Assembly (NCBI GenBank): GCA_011523845.1
Contig: WTFV01000126.1
Coordinates: 26,680-90,679 of the forward strand
Direction: 5' to 3'
DNA: 64,000 nucleotides
Origin: Acidobacteriota bacterium
GTDB taxonomy: Bacteria > Acidobacteriota > Vicinamibacteria > Vicinamibacterales > UBA8438
The notes under the pieces are model-generated. The model saw only the letters and a program-made list of their open reading frames with translations, was not told the origin of the DNA and did no database searches. Position 1 is the first letter of the stretch. Every line of letters starts with the position of its first letter. Of the stretch, positions 26,389-36,982 are shown piece after piece. Made by a program: the position numbers and the translations under genes.

Positions 26389-28272
26389 ATGCGACGCGGG
26401 GCGCTCATCGGGCTGGCGGCCGTCTGGGCCGCGGTTGGCACGCCGGCGCAGAGCGCCGCGCAACAGCATCCCTGTCCGGTCCAGCCGCCGGGGGTGGAGC
26501 GGACCTTCGGGAACGCCCTCTCCGCGACCGCGCCGCTCGGCGGCGGCAAACGCGTCGGTTTCATCGACGACGGCGGCCGCTGGGGCGTCCTGGACAGCGT
26601 CTGGAACCACCGCACCGCGCTCGAACGGGGCCTGTTGCGACCGCTGGCCGAGACCGGGTCGGACGAGGCGGCCGAGGACATCGGCGAGATCGCCATTCTG
26701 CGCGACGAGGGCGACCTGTTCCTCGCCGCCAACATCTACGACCTGCGCGATGCGACGCTGCGCTTCAGACCCAACGAGGAAGGCGGCTACGACGTCGACC
26801 ACCTGGGAACCGCCGCCTGGCGTTCGCCGGCGGGCGAGCGGCTGGAATTGACCGACGACGACACGACGCCGCTGGCGCTGCCGTTCGAGTTCGCCTATTA
26901 CGCGACCACCCACACGGGCGCGTTCGTCAACTCCGACGGCAACCTCACGTTCGAGGAGGGGGACGACGCCAGCACGTCGCGCAACGTCTCCCGATTGCTC
27001 TCCGGGCCGCCGCGGATCGCGCCGTTTCTGTCCGATCTGGATCCTGCGGCCGGCGGCGGGGTCTTCGTCCGGGCCGGCGCCGACTCGGTCACCGTGACCT
27101 GGTGCGCCGTGCCGGGGTTCGAATCGCAGGCCACGACCACGGTGCAGGTGAGCCTGCTCCCCACCGGGGCGATAGAGATGACCTTCGATCCGGACATCGG
27201 GCTCGGCGAGGCGGTCGTCGGCCTCTCCCCGGGGCGCACCACCGCGTTCGACGCGGTCGACCTGAGCGACACCGGCAACCCGGTCTCCGGCGACACCGGC
27301 GGCACGGGAGGCGACACCGGCGACCCGGTCGACGACACCGAAGAGGAGACCGGCACGGCGCGGGCGATCGGAGAGCGCTTCGCGGTGCGGGGCGAGCTGG
27401 ACACGGTCGCCGTGGCCCGGAAGTTCCTGCGGACCCACCCGGACGCCTACGACCAGATCGTCATCTGGACGGATCAGCCGATCCTGTTCGAGGCGTTCGC
27501 CTTCGAGGTCACCATCGCCAACGACATCCAGGGCATCGGGCAGGCGGTCTATGACGCGCCGCCGGACTTCGGGAGCGACGCGCTGAGCAGCCTCGTCGTC
27601 ATGGGCTGGCTCGGGAAGTACTCCGACGATGCGGACAGGAAGGTGAGCGGCGAGAACACGACGTTGAGCCTGATCGGGCACGAGGTGGGTCACCGCTGGC
27701 TCGCCTTCCTGGACTTCAGCGATCACGACCGGGAGACCTCGCGGGCGTTGCTGGGCCGGGACGACGCGCACTGGAGCTTCTTCTTCGACAGCGACGCCTC
27801 GGTGATGGAAGGCAACGACATCGAGGACCTCGGGGGAGGCTCGTTCCGCACCGTGGCGGCGGTCGACGGCTACAGCGCGCTCGACCAGTATGCGATGGGC
27901 CTGCGCCGCGACCACGAGGTCCCGCCGTTCTTCTACGTCGAGGCGCCGATGAACGCCATGCCGCCGGCTCGCAACTCCGGGGCGCCGCAGGTCGGGGTGA
28001 CGTTCAACGGTACGAGACGAGACGTGCTCATCCAGGACGTCATCGAGGTGGAGGGACCCAGAATCCCGGACGCGGACGAATCGCCGCGCGTGCAGCGGCA
28101 GGCGTTCCTCTACGTCGTCCGCGGAGGACGCGATCCGAATCCCGACCACGTGGCCAGGCTGGATCGGATCCGGCTGCAGTGGGAGTCGTTCTTCAGCGGG
28201 GCGACGGACAACCGCATGCGGGCCGAGACCCGGCTGTACCCGCCCGCGTCGACCCCAACCACCGGTCCGTGA
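26389..28272 (+). CDS. secreted zincin-like protein with beta-rich N-terminal domain
   Basis: A 627-residue exported protein (signal MRRGALIGLAAVWAAVGTPA). The N-terminal third carries a segment like nidogen-type extracellular domains: LPFEFAYYATTHTGAFVNSD near residue 165, then SGPPRIAPFLSDLDP and a strand-rich part. A linker rich in Asp, Gly and Thr (about 300-325: SGDTGGTGGDTGDPVDDTEE) leads to a domain containing LSLIGHEVGHRWLAFLDF near residue 428, where HEVGH fits the HExxH zinc site of metallopeptidases. A third ligand is not obvious; candidates are the Glu or Asp residues of VMEGNDIEDLGG. It follows the TonB receptor by 20 nt and might process that receptor's substrate. GTG at 26380 is an alternative start. 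Confidence 0.68.
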   Translation: MRRGALIGLAAVWAAVGTPAQSAAQQHPCPVQPPGVERTFGNALSATAPLGGGKRVGFIDDGGRWGVLDSVWNHRTALERGLLRPLAETGSDEAAEDIGEIAILRDEGDLFLAANIYDLRDATLRFRPNEEGGYDVDHLGTAAWRSPAGERLELTDDDTTPLALPFEFAYYATTHTGAFVNSDGNLTFEEGDDASTSRNVSRLLSGPPRIAPFLSDLDPAAGGGVFVRAGADSVTVTWCAVPGFESQATTTVQVSLLPTGAIEMTFDPDIGLGEAVVGLSPGRTTAFDAVDLSDTGNPVSGDTGGTGGDTGDPVDDTEEETGTARAIGERFAVRGELDTVAVARKFLRTHPDAYDQIVIWTDQPILFEAFAFEVTIANDIQGIGQAVYDAPPDFGSDALSSLVVMGWLGKYSDDADRKVSGENTTLSLIGHEVGHRWLAFLDFSDHDRETSRALLGRDDAHWSFFFDSDASVMEGNDIEDLGGGSFRTVAAVDGYSALDQYAMGLRRDHEVPPFFYVEAPMNAMPPARNSGAPQVGVTFNGTRRDVLIQDVIEVEGPRIPDADESPRVQRQAFLYVVRGGRDPNPDHVARLDRIRLQWESFFSGATDNRMRAETRLYPPASTPTTGP

Positions 28273-28644
28273 CCCGTGGCGGGAAGAGCCGCCGGGCGGC
28301 CCCGCACGTCCCCGCCGGAGCCGGTTCAGTGACTCGACCGTAGGAGGCGGTCGCGAAGCTCGGGCGAATCCGGGCGCGCCGCGAGGCCGGTACGCGGAAC
28401 CTGTACCGCCAGGGCCGGCTGGGGCAGGCGCACGTAGGCCTCCCGCCAGCGCCAGGTTGCCGCACCGAGCCCGGCCGCGGCCGTGAGGCTCGTGAGCAGG
28501 CATGGCAGGCGGCCGAAATCGCCCATCGCCACCTTCAATTCCGTCTTCCCTGAAAGACGCACGAGCACGCGCGAGGTTCCAACTCGATTTCGGGCGCCGG
28601 TCCAGGGCCGGTCCGGATCTACAATGCGCAGAGAGGACAGTCCC
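28273..28644. other. 372-nt intergenic region with promoter candidate
   Basis: A minus-strand frame of 106 codons spans much of it but has no recognisable motif or ribosome binding site, so I do not call it. TACAAT at 28620-28625 may be the -10 box for the cytochrome gene, with GAGAGGA as its ribosome binding site. Confidence 0.4.
28620..28625 (+). promoter_or_regulatory. possible -10 box for the cytochrome c-quinoprotein operon
   Basis: TACAAT lies 19 nt upstream of the preferred cytochrome start; no clear -35 box accompanies it. Confidence 0.3.
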
Positions 28645-29418
28645 ATGCAACCAAGGATCTGCGGGCCGATGGTCGGAGGCGCGGTGCTCTGTCTGAGCCT
28701 GGGAATCGGACAGGGGTACGCGCAGGATCACGCCGAGTACGAGCCGGCCGACATCGAGTACGGCCGCAGCGTGTACCTGGAGCAATGTGCAGCCTGCCAC
28801 GGCGAGGACGGCGACGCCGTGGCCGGTGTCGACCTGCGCGGCGGCCGGCTGCGCCGCGCGGCGCTCGACCGCGAGCTGATCCAGGTCATCCGCAACGGCA
28901 TCCCCGGGACCGGCATGCTCGCCATCGACCTCGACACGGCCGAGATGACCGGCATCGTCGCGTACGTGCGCAACATGACCTACGAGATCGACGTCGCCAC
29001 GCTCGGCGACGCGGGCCGGGGCCGGGCGATTTTCGAGGGGGCCGGCGACTGCCTGAGCTGCCACCGCCTGCAGGGGCGCGGCCTCCGTACCGGGCCGGAC
29101 CTGACGCGCATCGGCGCCGTGCGCCCGCTGAGCGCGTTGCGGCGCTCCCTGCTCGACCCGACCGGTACGATGCGGCCCATCGATCGCCCGGTGGAGCTGG
29201 TGACGGCGGACGGCACGCGCGTCACCGGCCGGCGCCTGAACGAGGACACCTACACGGTGCAGATCCTCGACGACGATGCGCGCCTGCGATCGTTCGACAA
29301 GGCCGATCTGCGCGAGTTCCATGTCATCGCGCAGTCGCCGATGCCCGCCTACGGGGATCGGCTCGATCCGGCGGCGCTGGCGGACCTGCTGGCGTATCTC
29401 GTGTCCCTGAAAGGCTGA
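28645..29418 (+). CDS. periplasmic cytochrome c with two CxxCH haem sites
   Basis: A 257-residue exported protein (signal ending near GYAQD). It has two covalent haem motifs, CAACHGEDGD near residue 48 and CLSCHRLQGRGLRTGPDL near 138, so it is a dihaem c-type cytochrome. The C-terminal part (RPVELVTADGTRVTGRRLNEDT, then YLVSLKG) resembles the haem-containing Planctomycete-type domain in which a short beta-hairpin precedes the final helix. It ends 5 nt before a methanol/ethanol dehydrogenase-type quinoprotein, so it most likely accepts electrons from that enzyme. The ATG at 28645 has GAGAGGA upstream; ATG at 28624 is in frame but has no ribosome binding site. Confidence 0.88.
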   Translation: MQPRICGPMVGGAVLCLSLGIGQGYAQDHAEYEPADIEYGRSVYLEQCAACHGEDGDAVAGVDLRGGRLRRAALDRELIQVIRNGIPGTGMLAIDLDTAEMTGIVAYVRNMTYEIDVATLGDAGRGRAIFEGAGDCLSCHRLQGRGLRTGPDLTRIGAVRPLSALRRSLLDPTGTMRPIDRPVELVTADGTRVTGRRLNEDTYTVQILDDDARLRSFDKADLREFHVIAQSPMPAYGDRLDPAALADLLAYLVSLKG

Positions 29419-29423
29419 GGCAG

Positions 29424-31139
29424 ATGATGCGACGCATGGAGACGGCGCGGCGGGCGGTGCTGGTGTCGACGTTCGTCGCGGCGGCCGCCGCCGGTGTGTC
29501 GGCGCAGGACGTGTCGTTCGAGCGGCTGCGCGCGGCGGCAGAGGCGCCGGCCGACTGGCTGACCTACTCGGGCACCTACTTCAGCCAGCGCTACAGCGAG
29601 CTGGACCAGGTTGCGCCCGCGAACGTGAACGACCTGCAGCTTCAGTGGGTGTACCAGACCCCGGTCTTCGGCCCCTGGCAGTCGACGCCGCTGGTGGTCG
29701 ACGGCATCATGTACCTCACGCAGCGGCCCAACGACGTGGTGGCCCTCGACGCCCGGACGGGACGGGTGTTCTGGACCTACAGCTATGCGACGCCGCCCGA
29801 CCACCGGGCGTGCTGCGGCTCGAACAACCGCGGCGTCGCCGTCCTCGGCGACCGGGTGTTCATGGCCACCCTCGACGCGCACGTGGTGGCGCTGGACGCG
29901 GCGACCGGGGCCGAGCTCTGGGACGTGGAGCTGGCGGACCGGCACCTGGCGTACTCGTTCACCCTGGCCCCGCTGGTCGTCGAGGACAAGGTCATCGTCG
30001 GTTCGGCCGGCGGCGACCGGGGCATCCGCGGCTTCATCACGGCCCTGGACGCAGCCACCGGGGAGGAGATCTGGCGGTTCCACACCATTCCCGGGCCGGG
30101 CGAGCCGGGCCACGAGACGTGGGAGGAGTGTCCCCCGAACCCCGAGACGTTCTGCGACCCCGAAGCGTGGATGCACGGCGGAGCCGCCGCGTGGCTGACC
30201 GGCTCGTACGATCCGGAGCTCAACCTCATGTACTGGGGCCTCGGCAATCCGGGTCCGGACTTCAATCGCCACCAGCGGCCCGGCGACAACCTCTACTCGG
30301 ACTCGGTGGTCGCGCTGGATGCCGACACCGGCGAGCTGCGCTGGCACTTCCAGTTCACGCCCAACGATCCCTACGACTACGACGCGGTGCAGATCCCGGT
30401 GCTGGCCGACATCGAACGCAACGGCGTGACGCTGAAGGCGATGCTGTGGGCGAACCGCAACGGCTTCTACTACGTGCTCGACCGTGCGACGGGCCGATTC
30501 CTGACCGGCCAGCCGTTCGTCACGGTGAACTGGGCGGAGGGGCTGGACGACAACGGGCGGCCGATCGAGACGCCGCAGCCGCCGGGCGCGCCCACCTACC
30601 CGGGCGTCCAGGGGGGGACGAACTGGTACTCGCCGTCCTACAGTCCGCGCACGGAGATGATGTATGTCCCGGCCTGGGAATCCTACGCCTCGGTCTTCGA
30701 CGCGCAGCCGCAGGAGTACGCGCCGGGGCGTCCGTTCGTCGGAGGTCGGCCGCGGGCGGCGGCGCCCGTGGCCGACGCGCCGACGGTGCCGGGGCTGACC
30801 CGCGGGCCCGTCAACACCTGGACCGCGGCGGCCGGAAGCGGCGCCGTGGTGGCCCTCGACGCGTTGACCGGCGAGCAGCGGTGGAAGTTCGAGATGACCG
30901 ACGTCACGAGCAGCGGCATCCTGACCACCGCCTCGGATCTGCTGTTCACCGGCGCTCGCTCGGGGTACTTCCAGGCCCTCGACGCCCGCACCGGCGACCT
31001 GCTGTGGCGCGTCAGCCTGGGCGGCCAGATCGTCAACGGCCCGATGACCTACGAGGTGGACGGCCGGCAGTACGTGGCCGTCATCGCCGGCAGCTCGCTG
31101 TCGACGTTCGCGCTGAGGGACCGGACGACAAGGCCTTGA
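29424..31139 (+). CDS. PQQ-dependent alcohol dehydrogenase, methanol/ethanol family
   Basis: A 571-residue secreted quinoprotein of the type I alcohol dehydrogenase family. It carries the vicinal cysteine pair (HRACCGSNNRG near residue 130), whose disulphide contacts PQQ, a tryptophan-docking blade set, and ANRNGFYYVLDRATG near 352 with the Arg used by methanol dehydrogenases. The segment NDPYDYDAVQIPVL near 315 places an Asp two residues after the catalytic Asp, the signature associated with lanthanide-dependent XoxF-type enzymes, whereas calcium enzymes have Ala there. It sits 5 nt after a dihaem cytochrome c gene. The substrate, probably a primary alcohol, cannot be fixed from sequence. 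Confidence 0.9.
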   Translation: MMRRMETARRAVLVSTFVAAAAAGVSAQDVSFERLRAAAEAPADWLTYSGTYFSQRYSELDQVAPANVNDLQLQWVYQTPVFGPWQSTPLVVDGIMYLTQRPNDVVALDARTGRVFWTYSYATPPDHRACCGSNNRGVAVLGDRVFMATLDAHVVALDAATGAELWDVELADRHLAYSFTLAPLVVEDKVIVGSAGGDRGIRGFITALDAATGEEIWRFHTIPGPGEPGHETWEECPPNPETFCDPEAWMHGGAAAWLTGSYDPELNLMYWGLGNPGPDFNRHQRPGDNLYSDSVVALDADTGELRWHFQFTPNDPYDYDAVQIPVLADIERNGVTLKAMLWANRNGFYYVLDRATGRFLTGQPFVTVNWAEGLDDNGRPIETPQPPGAPTYPGVQGGTNWYSPSYSPRTEMMYVPAWESYASVFDAQPQEYAPGRPFVGGRPRAAAPVADAPTVPGLTRGPVNTWTAAAGSGAVVALDALTGEQRWKFEMTDVTSSGILTTASDLLFTGARSGYFQALDARTGDLLWRVSLGGQIVNGPMTYEVDGRQYVAVIAGSSLSTFALRDRTTRP

Positions 31140-31168
31140 CGCGTGGCGGATCCGCCGAGCTTCGACTC

Positions 31169-31522
31169 ATGGACACGATATCCGGCGAGATCGCGAAGTG
31201 GATAGCCCAGGTCCGTGAGGCCTGGTTCGCACGGACGCCAGACCCGTTTCCGTGGCAGATCAGGTTCGGATTGGCGTTTGCGGGAGCGTTGCTCAGCACG
31301 AACGTGCTTCTGGGAGGTGTCCAGGAATCTCCTGTCGGTGCGCTCTCATCTATCATTGGTGGTGTGAACCCAGCCGTGCTCGGCTCCAGCCTCTTCCTTG
31401 CGGGACTCGTCAGTTGGAGGAAACGGAACGTCGGCCCCATCAGGCTGTTTATCGATGGGATACTGTTGCCGCTGTTCGTCGCGTTTCTTCTGGGGGCAAG
31501 GTCATGGACAGAAAATGGTTGA
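31169..31522 (+). CDS. small membrane protein of unknown function
   Basis: A 117-residue protein with an amphipathic N-terminus (ISGEIAKWIAQVREAWF) and three predicted membrane segments: FGLAFAGALLSTNVLLGG, VLGSSLFLAGLVSW and FIDGILLPLFVAFLLGA. I do not recognise the family. Its 3' end overlaps the next gene by 19 nt, so the two are probably made together. Base composition is visibly less GC-rich than the flanking quinoprotein genes, which suggests a transferred segment. No ribosome binding site is obvious. Confidence 0.5.
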   Translation: MDTISGEIAKWIAQVREAWFARTPDPFPWQIRFGLAFAGALLSTNVLLGGVQESPVGALSSIIGGVNPAVLGSSLFLAGLVSWRKRNVGPIRLFIDGILLPLFVAFLLGARSWTENG

Positions 31523-32031
31523 TCGGGATAGTGTTGTTCGTGGCAGTCGTTTCTTCAATGGCGTCGGCTCAAGAGAATGGGTCGCACGGGGTGCATGAGA
31601 GAGAACTCGCAGGAGTCGAGATCCAGGATGCCAGCGAGCTCGGTGCGATAGAGAGATTCCTGCTATCATTGGAACTCATATTTTCACCACGGGGAGTCTC
31701 CGGGAAAGTTGCTCCACTATATGCTTACAGCTACGATATGATATGCGACGATAGATGGGACAATGTTGCCGCACTGAACCCGGAACATGGCGGTCTGGCA
31801 GCGATTGTCTTCTATCATGAAGAGGTGCCGCGTGCGCAGTATTACCCGACGATATACGCCGCCAGGCACGCGGCGTGTCGTCAAGACGGCAGCACGGGTC
31901 AACCGCCTTCGGGAGGTCCATACGCGTACATCGCAACCACGTTTCCTCTCGACGGCTATGAGGCCGAACGCCGCTTCCTCGTGCGGGGTCGAGAAAGGGT
32001 GCCGTCGGGATGGGCGGAGCCCGCGCGTTGA
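31504..32031 (+). CDS. secreted protein of unknown function
   Basis: A 175-residue exported protein with a clear signal peptide (MDRKWLIGIVLFVAVVSSMASA-Q). The mature part contains three cysteines and segments such as SLELIFSPRGVSGKVAPLYA and AAIVFYHEEVPRAQYYPTIY, with no known domain. It starts inside the upstream membrane-protein gene and follows GGGGGCAAG. GC content is close to half, unlike the neighbouring genes. Together with the upstream gene and the CRISPR-associated relic it forms a compositional patch between 31140 and 33600. Confidence 0.55.
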   Translation: MDRKWLIGIVLFVAVVSSMASAQENGSHGVHERELAGVEIQDASELGAIERFLLSLELIFSPRGVSGKVAPLYAYSYDMICDDRWDNVAALNPEHGGLAAIVFYHEEVPRAQYYPTIYAARHAACRQDGSTGQPPSGGPYAYIATTFPLDGYEAERRFLVRGRERVPSGWAEPAR

Positions 32032-32123
32032 CGGGTTGGTCGGGTCCGTCGGGTCCGTTCATCGCGTGCCGTGAGGTCGAAGAGCGGGTCGGACGTGCCG
32101 CGGGACATTTCGGGTGAGACGTC

Positions 32124-33601
<1,478 letters not shown>

Positions 33602-33895
33602 TCACGCGCCGCAACCGAACCGGCCGCATTGCGCTGCGTCGAACGCCCGGCCAGCCTGCCCGAACCCGCACTCCGTCGTTCAGGTGGCCGTGCCCGCCGC
33701 ACCGTGGGACCGGCGTCCGCCTCAACGCTGCGGAATTCACCAGTCTGGCGTGGCGCACTGTCAGATCCTGTCAGTCGATCACCGGACTCGCCGATCGCCA
33801 GCGCGCGGGCCGTGGAAGCGCTGTGTATGATGGAAATGATGGAAAATCCGGACGATCGCGGATGCGGCCCGTTCGATGGGACGGAGGGTGCAAGC

Positions 33896-34450
33896 ATGCC
33901 CATCCCGAACCCGGCGATCAAGTTCACGTACGACGACTACCGGAACACCCCCGACGACAGTCGCTACGAGCTCCTGGACGGAGAGCTGGTCATGGCCCCC
34001 GCGCCGAGTCTGAGACACCAGAGAACCGGCATCCGGCTGTCGTCGTTGCTCCATGCGTTCGTGACCGAGAGACGTCTCGGCGAGGTCTTCTCCCCTCCGT
34101 GCGACGTGATGCTGTCCGATACCGACGTGGTGCAGCCGGACCTGCTGTTCGTTTCCCGGGAGCGGGGACGAATCCTGCTCGAAGGCGACGCTGTCCGCGG
34201 AGCTCCCGATCTCGTCGTCGAGATCCTGTCGCCGTCCACGGCGGCTCGGGACAGGACGCTCAAGCGCGTCCTGTACGCTCGGCACGGCGTCAGGGAGTAC
34301 TGGCTGGTGGATCCGGACGCCGAAACGATTACGGTCATGGTGCTGAGCACGGACGGCTTCGAGGTCGCGGCCGTCTACGGCAAGGGGGAGACCCTGACTT
34401 CTCCGACGCTGCGCGGGTTTGCCGTGAACCTGGACGAGGTCTTCGAATAG
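33896..34450 (+). CDS. Uma2-family (DUF820) putative nuclease
   Basis: A 184-residue protein with the complete Uma2 pattern: FTYDDYRNTPDDSRYELLDGEL near the N-terminus, VQPDLLFVS near 77, PDLVVEILSPSTAARDRTLK near 103, and YARHGVREYWLVDPD near 126. The PD, Glu of VVEIL and Lys of RTLK are the expected PD-(D/E)XK-like core. Members are abundant in Cyanobacteria, Chloroflexi and Acidobacteria, often near accessory genes; their role is not settled. The ATG follows ACGGAGG. It lies just outside the CRISPR-associated relic and convergent with the small membrane gene at 34459. Confidence 0.85.
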   Translation: MPIPNPAIKFTYDDYRNTPDDSRYELLDGELVMAPAPSLRHQRTGIRLSSLLHAFVTERRLGEVFSPPCDVMLSDTDVVQPDLLFVSRERGRILLEGDAVRGAPDLVVEILSPSTAARDRTLKRVLYARHGVREYWLVDPDAETITVMVLSTDGFEVAAVYGKGETLTSPTLRGFAVNLDEVFE

Positions 34451-34458
34451 CGCCCCGG

Positions 34459-34623
34459 TCAAGGTCCGGTCCGGCGCTTCACGATGAACCAGCCGACCAC
34501 GAAGACGCCGACGCCGGCGCCGAAGAGGCGCGGGCTGGGGCCCAGCGGTCCGGCGGTCACGATGGATACGAGCAGCAGCCACATGCCGAGGAGCTGCAGC
34601 CCGCGACCCAGGTAGTAGAGCAT
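34459..34623 (-). CDS. small two-segment membrane protein
   Basis: A 54-residue protein, MLYYLGRGLQLLGMWLLLVS followed by a second hydrophobic stretch, FGAGVGVFVVGWFIV, and a basic tail. It resembles short conserved inner-membrane proteins that start with MLYY(I/L)GR.LQ and occur beside rarA or similar genes in Acidobacteria. It begins 11 nt after the rarA stop on the same strand and is probably cotranscribed. GTGCCGGGG before the ATG gives a weak ribosome binding site. Function unknown. Confidence 0.65.
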   Translation of the reverse strand: MLYYLGRGLQLLGMWLLLVSIVTAGPLGPSPRLFGAGVGVFVVGWFIVKRRTGP

Positions 34624-34634
34624 CCCCGGCACGG

Positions 34635-36116
34635 CTACGTCTCCTCCGTGCGCGCAGGCGCAGGCCGCCCCTTCGCGCGCTTGAGCGCCCGCCAGGCGTC
34701 GAGCCGGCGGGCCACTTCCTTCTCGTAGCCCCGCGCGGTCGGCCGGTAGTAGCGGCGCCCGGCGAGCGCGGGCGGCAGGCAGTCCATGCCGGTCACGCCG
34801 TCCGGGTCGTCGTGGGCGTAGGCGTACCCGCGGCCGTAGCCCTCGTCCTTCATCAACCGGGTCGGCGCGTTGCGCAGATGAAGGGGCACCGGCTCGGCCA
34901 CCTGCTCGTGCGCGTCGGCGGCGGCCCGGTTGTAGGCGGCGTAGACGGCGTTGCTCTTGGGCGCGGTGGCGAGGTAGGTGACGGCCTGCGCCAGCGCCGT
35001 GTTGCCCTCCGGCATGCCGATGAAGTGCACGGCCTCCTTGGCCGCGACGGCAACGGTCAGGGCGTTCGGGTCCGCGTTGCCGACGTCCTCGGAGGCGAAG
35101 CGGACCAGGCGCCGCGCGATGTACAGCGGTTCCTCTCCCGCCTCCAGCATGCGCGCCAGCCAGTAGACGCCGGCGTCCGGATCGCTGTTGCGCAGCGACT
35201 TGTGCAGCGCCGAGATGAGGTTGAAGTGCTCCTCGCCCGACTTGTCGTAGAGCAGGGCGCGCTTCTGGATGGCGCGCGACAGCAGGGCCCGGTCGATCCG
35301 CCCGGTTCCCGGCGCACCGGCCCCGGCGCGCTCCGCCGCCGCGGCGGCCCTTCCTGCGCCGGTCGCATCGTCGCTGCCTGCCGTTTCGGAGTCGCGAATC
35401 TCGTGGTCGGTCGCGCCCGCTCCCGGCCGGCTTGCCAGGGTGGCGGCGAGCTCCAGCAGGTTCAGCGCCACCCGCGCGTCGCCGTTGGCGTGGCGGGCGA
35501 TGCTCTCGATGGCGTCGTCGTCCGCCGCGATCCCTGCGCCGCCGAGACCGCGCTCCGCATCGTCGAGCGCCCGGCGCAGGATGGCGGCGGTCTCCTCCGT
35601 CGCGAGCGGCTGCAGCACGAAGACCTTCGACCGCGACAGCAGCGCCGCGTTGACCTCGAACGAGGGGTTCTCCGTGGTGGCGCCGATCAACACGAGATCG
35701 CCCGCCTCCACGCGCGGCAGGAAGGCGTCCTGTTGCGCCTTGTTGAACCGGTGGATCTCGTCCACGAACAGGATCGTGCGCCGTCCGAGCTCGCGGCGCG
35801 CCGCCTCGGCCTCGGCCATGACCGCCCTGATGTCCTTGATCCCGGACAGGACCGCGCTGAACGCGATGAAGTGGGCGCTGGTCACCGTCGCGATCAGGCG
35901 TGCGATGGTGGTCTTGCCGGTTCCCGGCGGGCCCCAGAGAATGATCGACTGCAGGGCATCGCGCTCTATGGCGCCGCGCAGCGGTCGGCCCGGCGCCAGC
36001 AGCTCCTGCTGGCCCACCAGTTCGTCGAAGGTCCGCGGGCGCATCCGTTCGGCCAGCGGCGCGTCGGCGCGGGACGGTTCCGGTGCGGTCGATTCGAACA
36101 GGTGGCCCGACTTCAT
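34635..36116 (-). CDS. rarA: replication-associated recombination protein A (RarA/MgsA)
   Basis: A 493-residue AAA+ ATPase related to the clamp-loader subunit and eukaryotic WRNIP1, acting at stalled forks with single-strand binding protein. Motifs in order: [15 protein letters not shown] near 27, Walker [15 protein letters not shown] near 60, Walker [19 protein letters not shown] near 118, sensor GATTENPSF near 147, then the tetramerisation and C-terminal domains ([54 protein letters not shown]). A low-complexity Ala/Gly/Arg insertion at about 235-275 is unusual. The ATG overlaps the stop of the upstream methyltransferase gene by 4 nt (36113-36116). Confidence 0.95.
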   Translation of the reverse strand: MKSGHLFESTAPEPSRADAPLAERMRPRTFDELVGQQELLAPGRPLRGAIERDALQSIILWGPPGTGKTTIARLIATVTSAHFIAFSAVLSGIKDIRAVMAEAEAARRELGRRTILFVDEIHRFNKAQQDAFLPRVEAGDLVLIGATTENPSFEVNAALLSRSKVFVLQPLATEETAAILRRALDDAERGLGGAGIAADDDAIESIARHANGDARVALNLLELAATLASRPGAGATDHEIRDSETAGSDDATGAGRAAAAAERAGAGAPGTGRIDRALLSRAIQKRALLYDKSGEEHFNLISALHKSLRNSDPDAGVYWLARMLEAGEEPLYIARRLVRFASEDVGNADPNALTVAVAAKEAVHFIGMPEGNTALAQAVTYLATAPKSNAVYAAYNRAAADAHEQVAEPVPLHLRNAPTRLMKDEGYGRGYAYAHDDPDGVTGMDCLPPALAGRRYYRPTARGYEKEVARRLDAWRALKRAKGRPAPARTEET

Positions 36117-36922
36117 GCGGTCGTCCGCTGGCGGCGGGCCTCGTAGGCGATGAGGGCGGCCGCCGCCGCCGCGTTGAGCGATTCGACGCCGCCGGCCATC
36201 GGAATCGAGACGATGGCGTCGGCGGATCCCAGGGTCGGGCTCTCGACGCCGGCTCCTTCGCCGCCGATCAGGATCAGTACCGGTTCCGTCAGGTCGAGAT
36301 CGTACATCGACCGGCCGCCGCGGGGGGCCGTCGCGAGGACCCGGCAGCCGGTCCGCCGGGCCCGCTCCGCCAGAACGTGCGGTTCGCCCGCGTCGGATAC
36401 CGGGAGCCGGAACGTGCTGCCCATGGCGCCGCGCAGCGCCTTCCACCCGAAGGGGTCGGCCGCGCCCGCTCCGACGAGGACGCCGCCGGCGCCGGCCGCG
36501 TCTGCGGCGCGGACGATTGCGCCGACGTTGCCCGGGTCCTGCACGCCGAGCAGCGCCAGGAGGCAGCCGCACCTCGCGCGGGCGAGCACCTCGTCCTGTG
36601 TCGGGGGAAGATGACGGGCCAGGGCCACGGCGGTGGAAGGAGACCGCAGCCGGCTGACCGCGGCCATCACCCGCTCGGAGCCCGCCACGACGTCGATGCC
36701 GTCGCGCGCGCAGTCGGTGACGAGCGCGACGAGGGCGGGATCCTCGCGCCGGATCGCCGGCGCCGAGACGACCACGGTCTCGACGGCGGCGCCGCCGCGC
36801 CGCGCGTCGGCGATCAGACGCCGTCCGTCCAGCAGCAGATGCGTCCGGGAGCGGCGGTTGGTGCCGACGGCGGATCGGAAGCGTGCGACGAGCGCGTTCC
36901 GCCTGCTGGTGACGGTTTCCAC
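36113..36922 (-). CDS. SpoU/TrmH-family RNA 2'-O-methyltransferase
   Basis: A 269-residue SPOUT methyltransferase that would transfer methyl from AdoMet to a ribose 2'-OH in rRNA or tRNA. The trefoil-knot motifs are present: [20 protein letters not shown] near residue 137, [15 protein letters not shown] near 217, and [20 protein letters not shown] near 240. The N-terminal part ([19 protein letters not shown]) is the usual substrate-binding domain. The GTG at 36922 is the best start because upstream sequence in the frame is unlike the family; it is a non-ATG start. It overlaps rarA by 4 nt and is divergent from greA. Exact target not assignable. Confidence 0.88.
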   Translation of the reverse strand: METVTSRRNALVARFRSAVGTNRRSRTHLLLDGRRLIADARRGGAAVETVVVSAPAIRREDPALVALVTDCARDGIDVVAGSERVMAAVSRLRSPSTAVALARHLPPTQDEVLARARCGCLLALLGVQDPGNVGAIVRAADAAGAGGVLVGAGAADPFGWKALRGAMGSTFRLPVSDAGEPHVLAERARRTGCRVLATAPRGGRSMYDLDLTEPVLILIGGEGAGVESPTLGSADAIVSIPMAGGVESLNAAAAAALIAYEARRQRTTA

Positions 36923-36982
36923 GGGGCCTCGCGGGCCGGCCGAGCATACCAGATGTGCTACGCTACGTCGCTGAATCCCCCT

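Noticed and set aside
28326..28646. 106-codon minus-strand frame in the intergenic region before the cytochrome gene
   Set aside because: No ribosome binding site, no domain, and it overlaps the likely promoter of the cytochrome operon.
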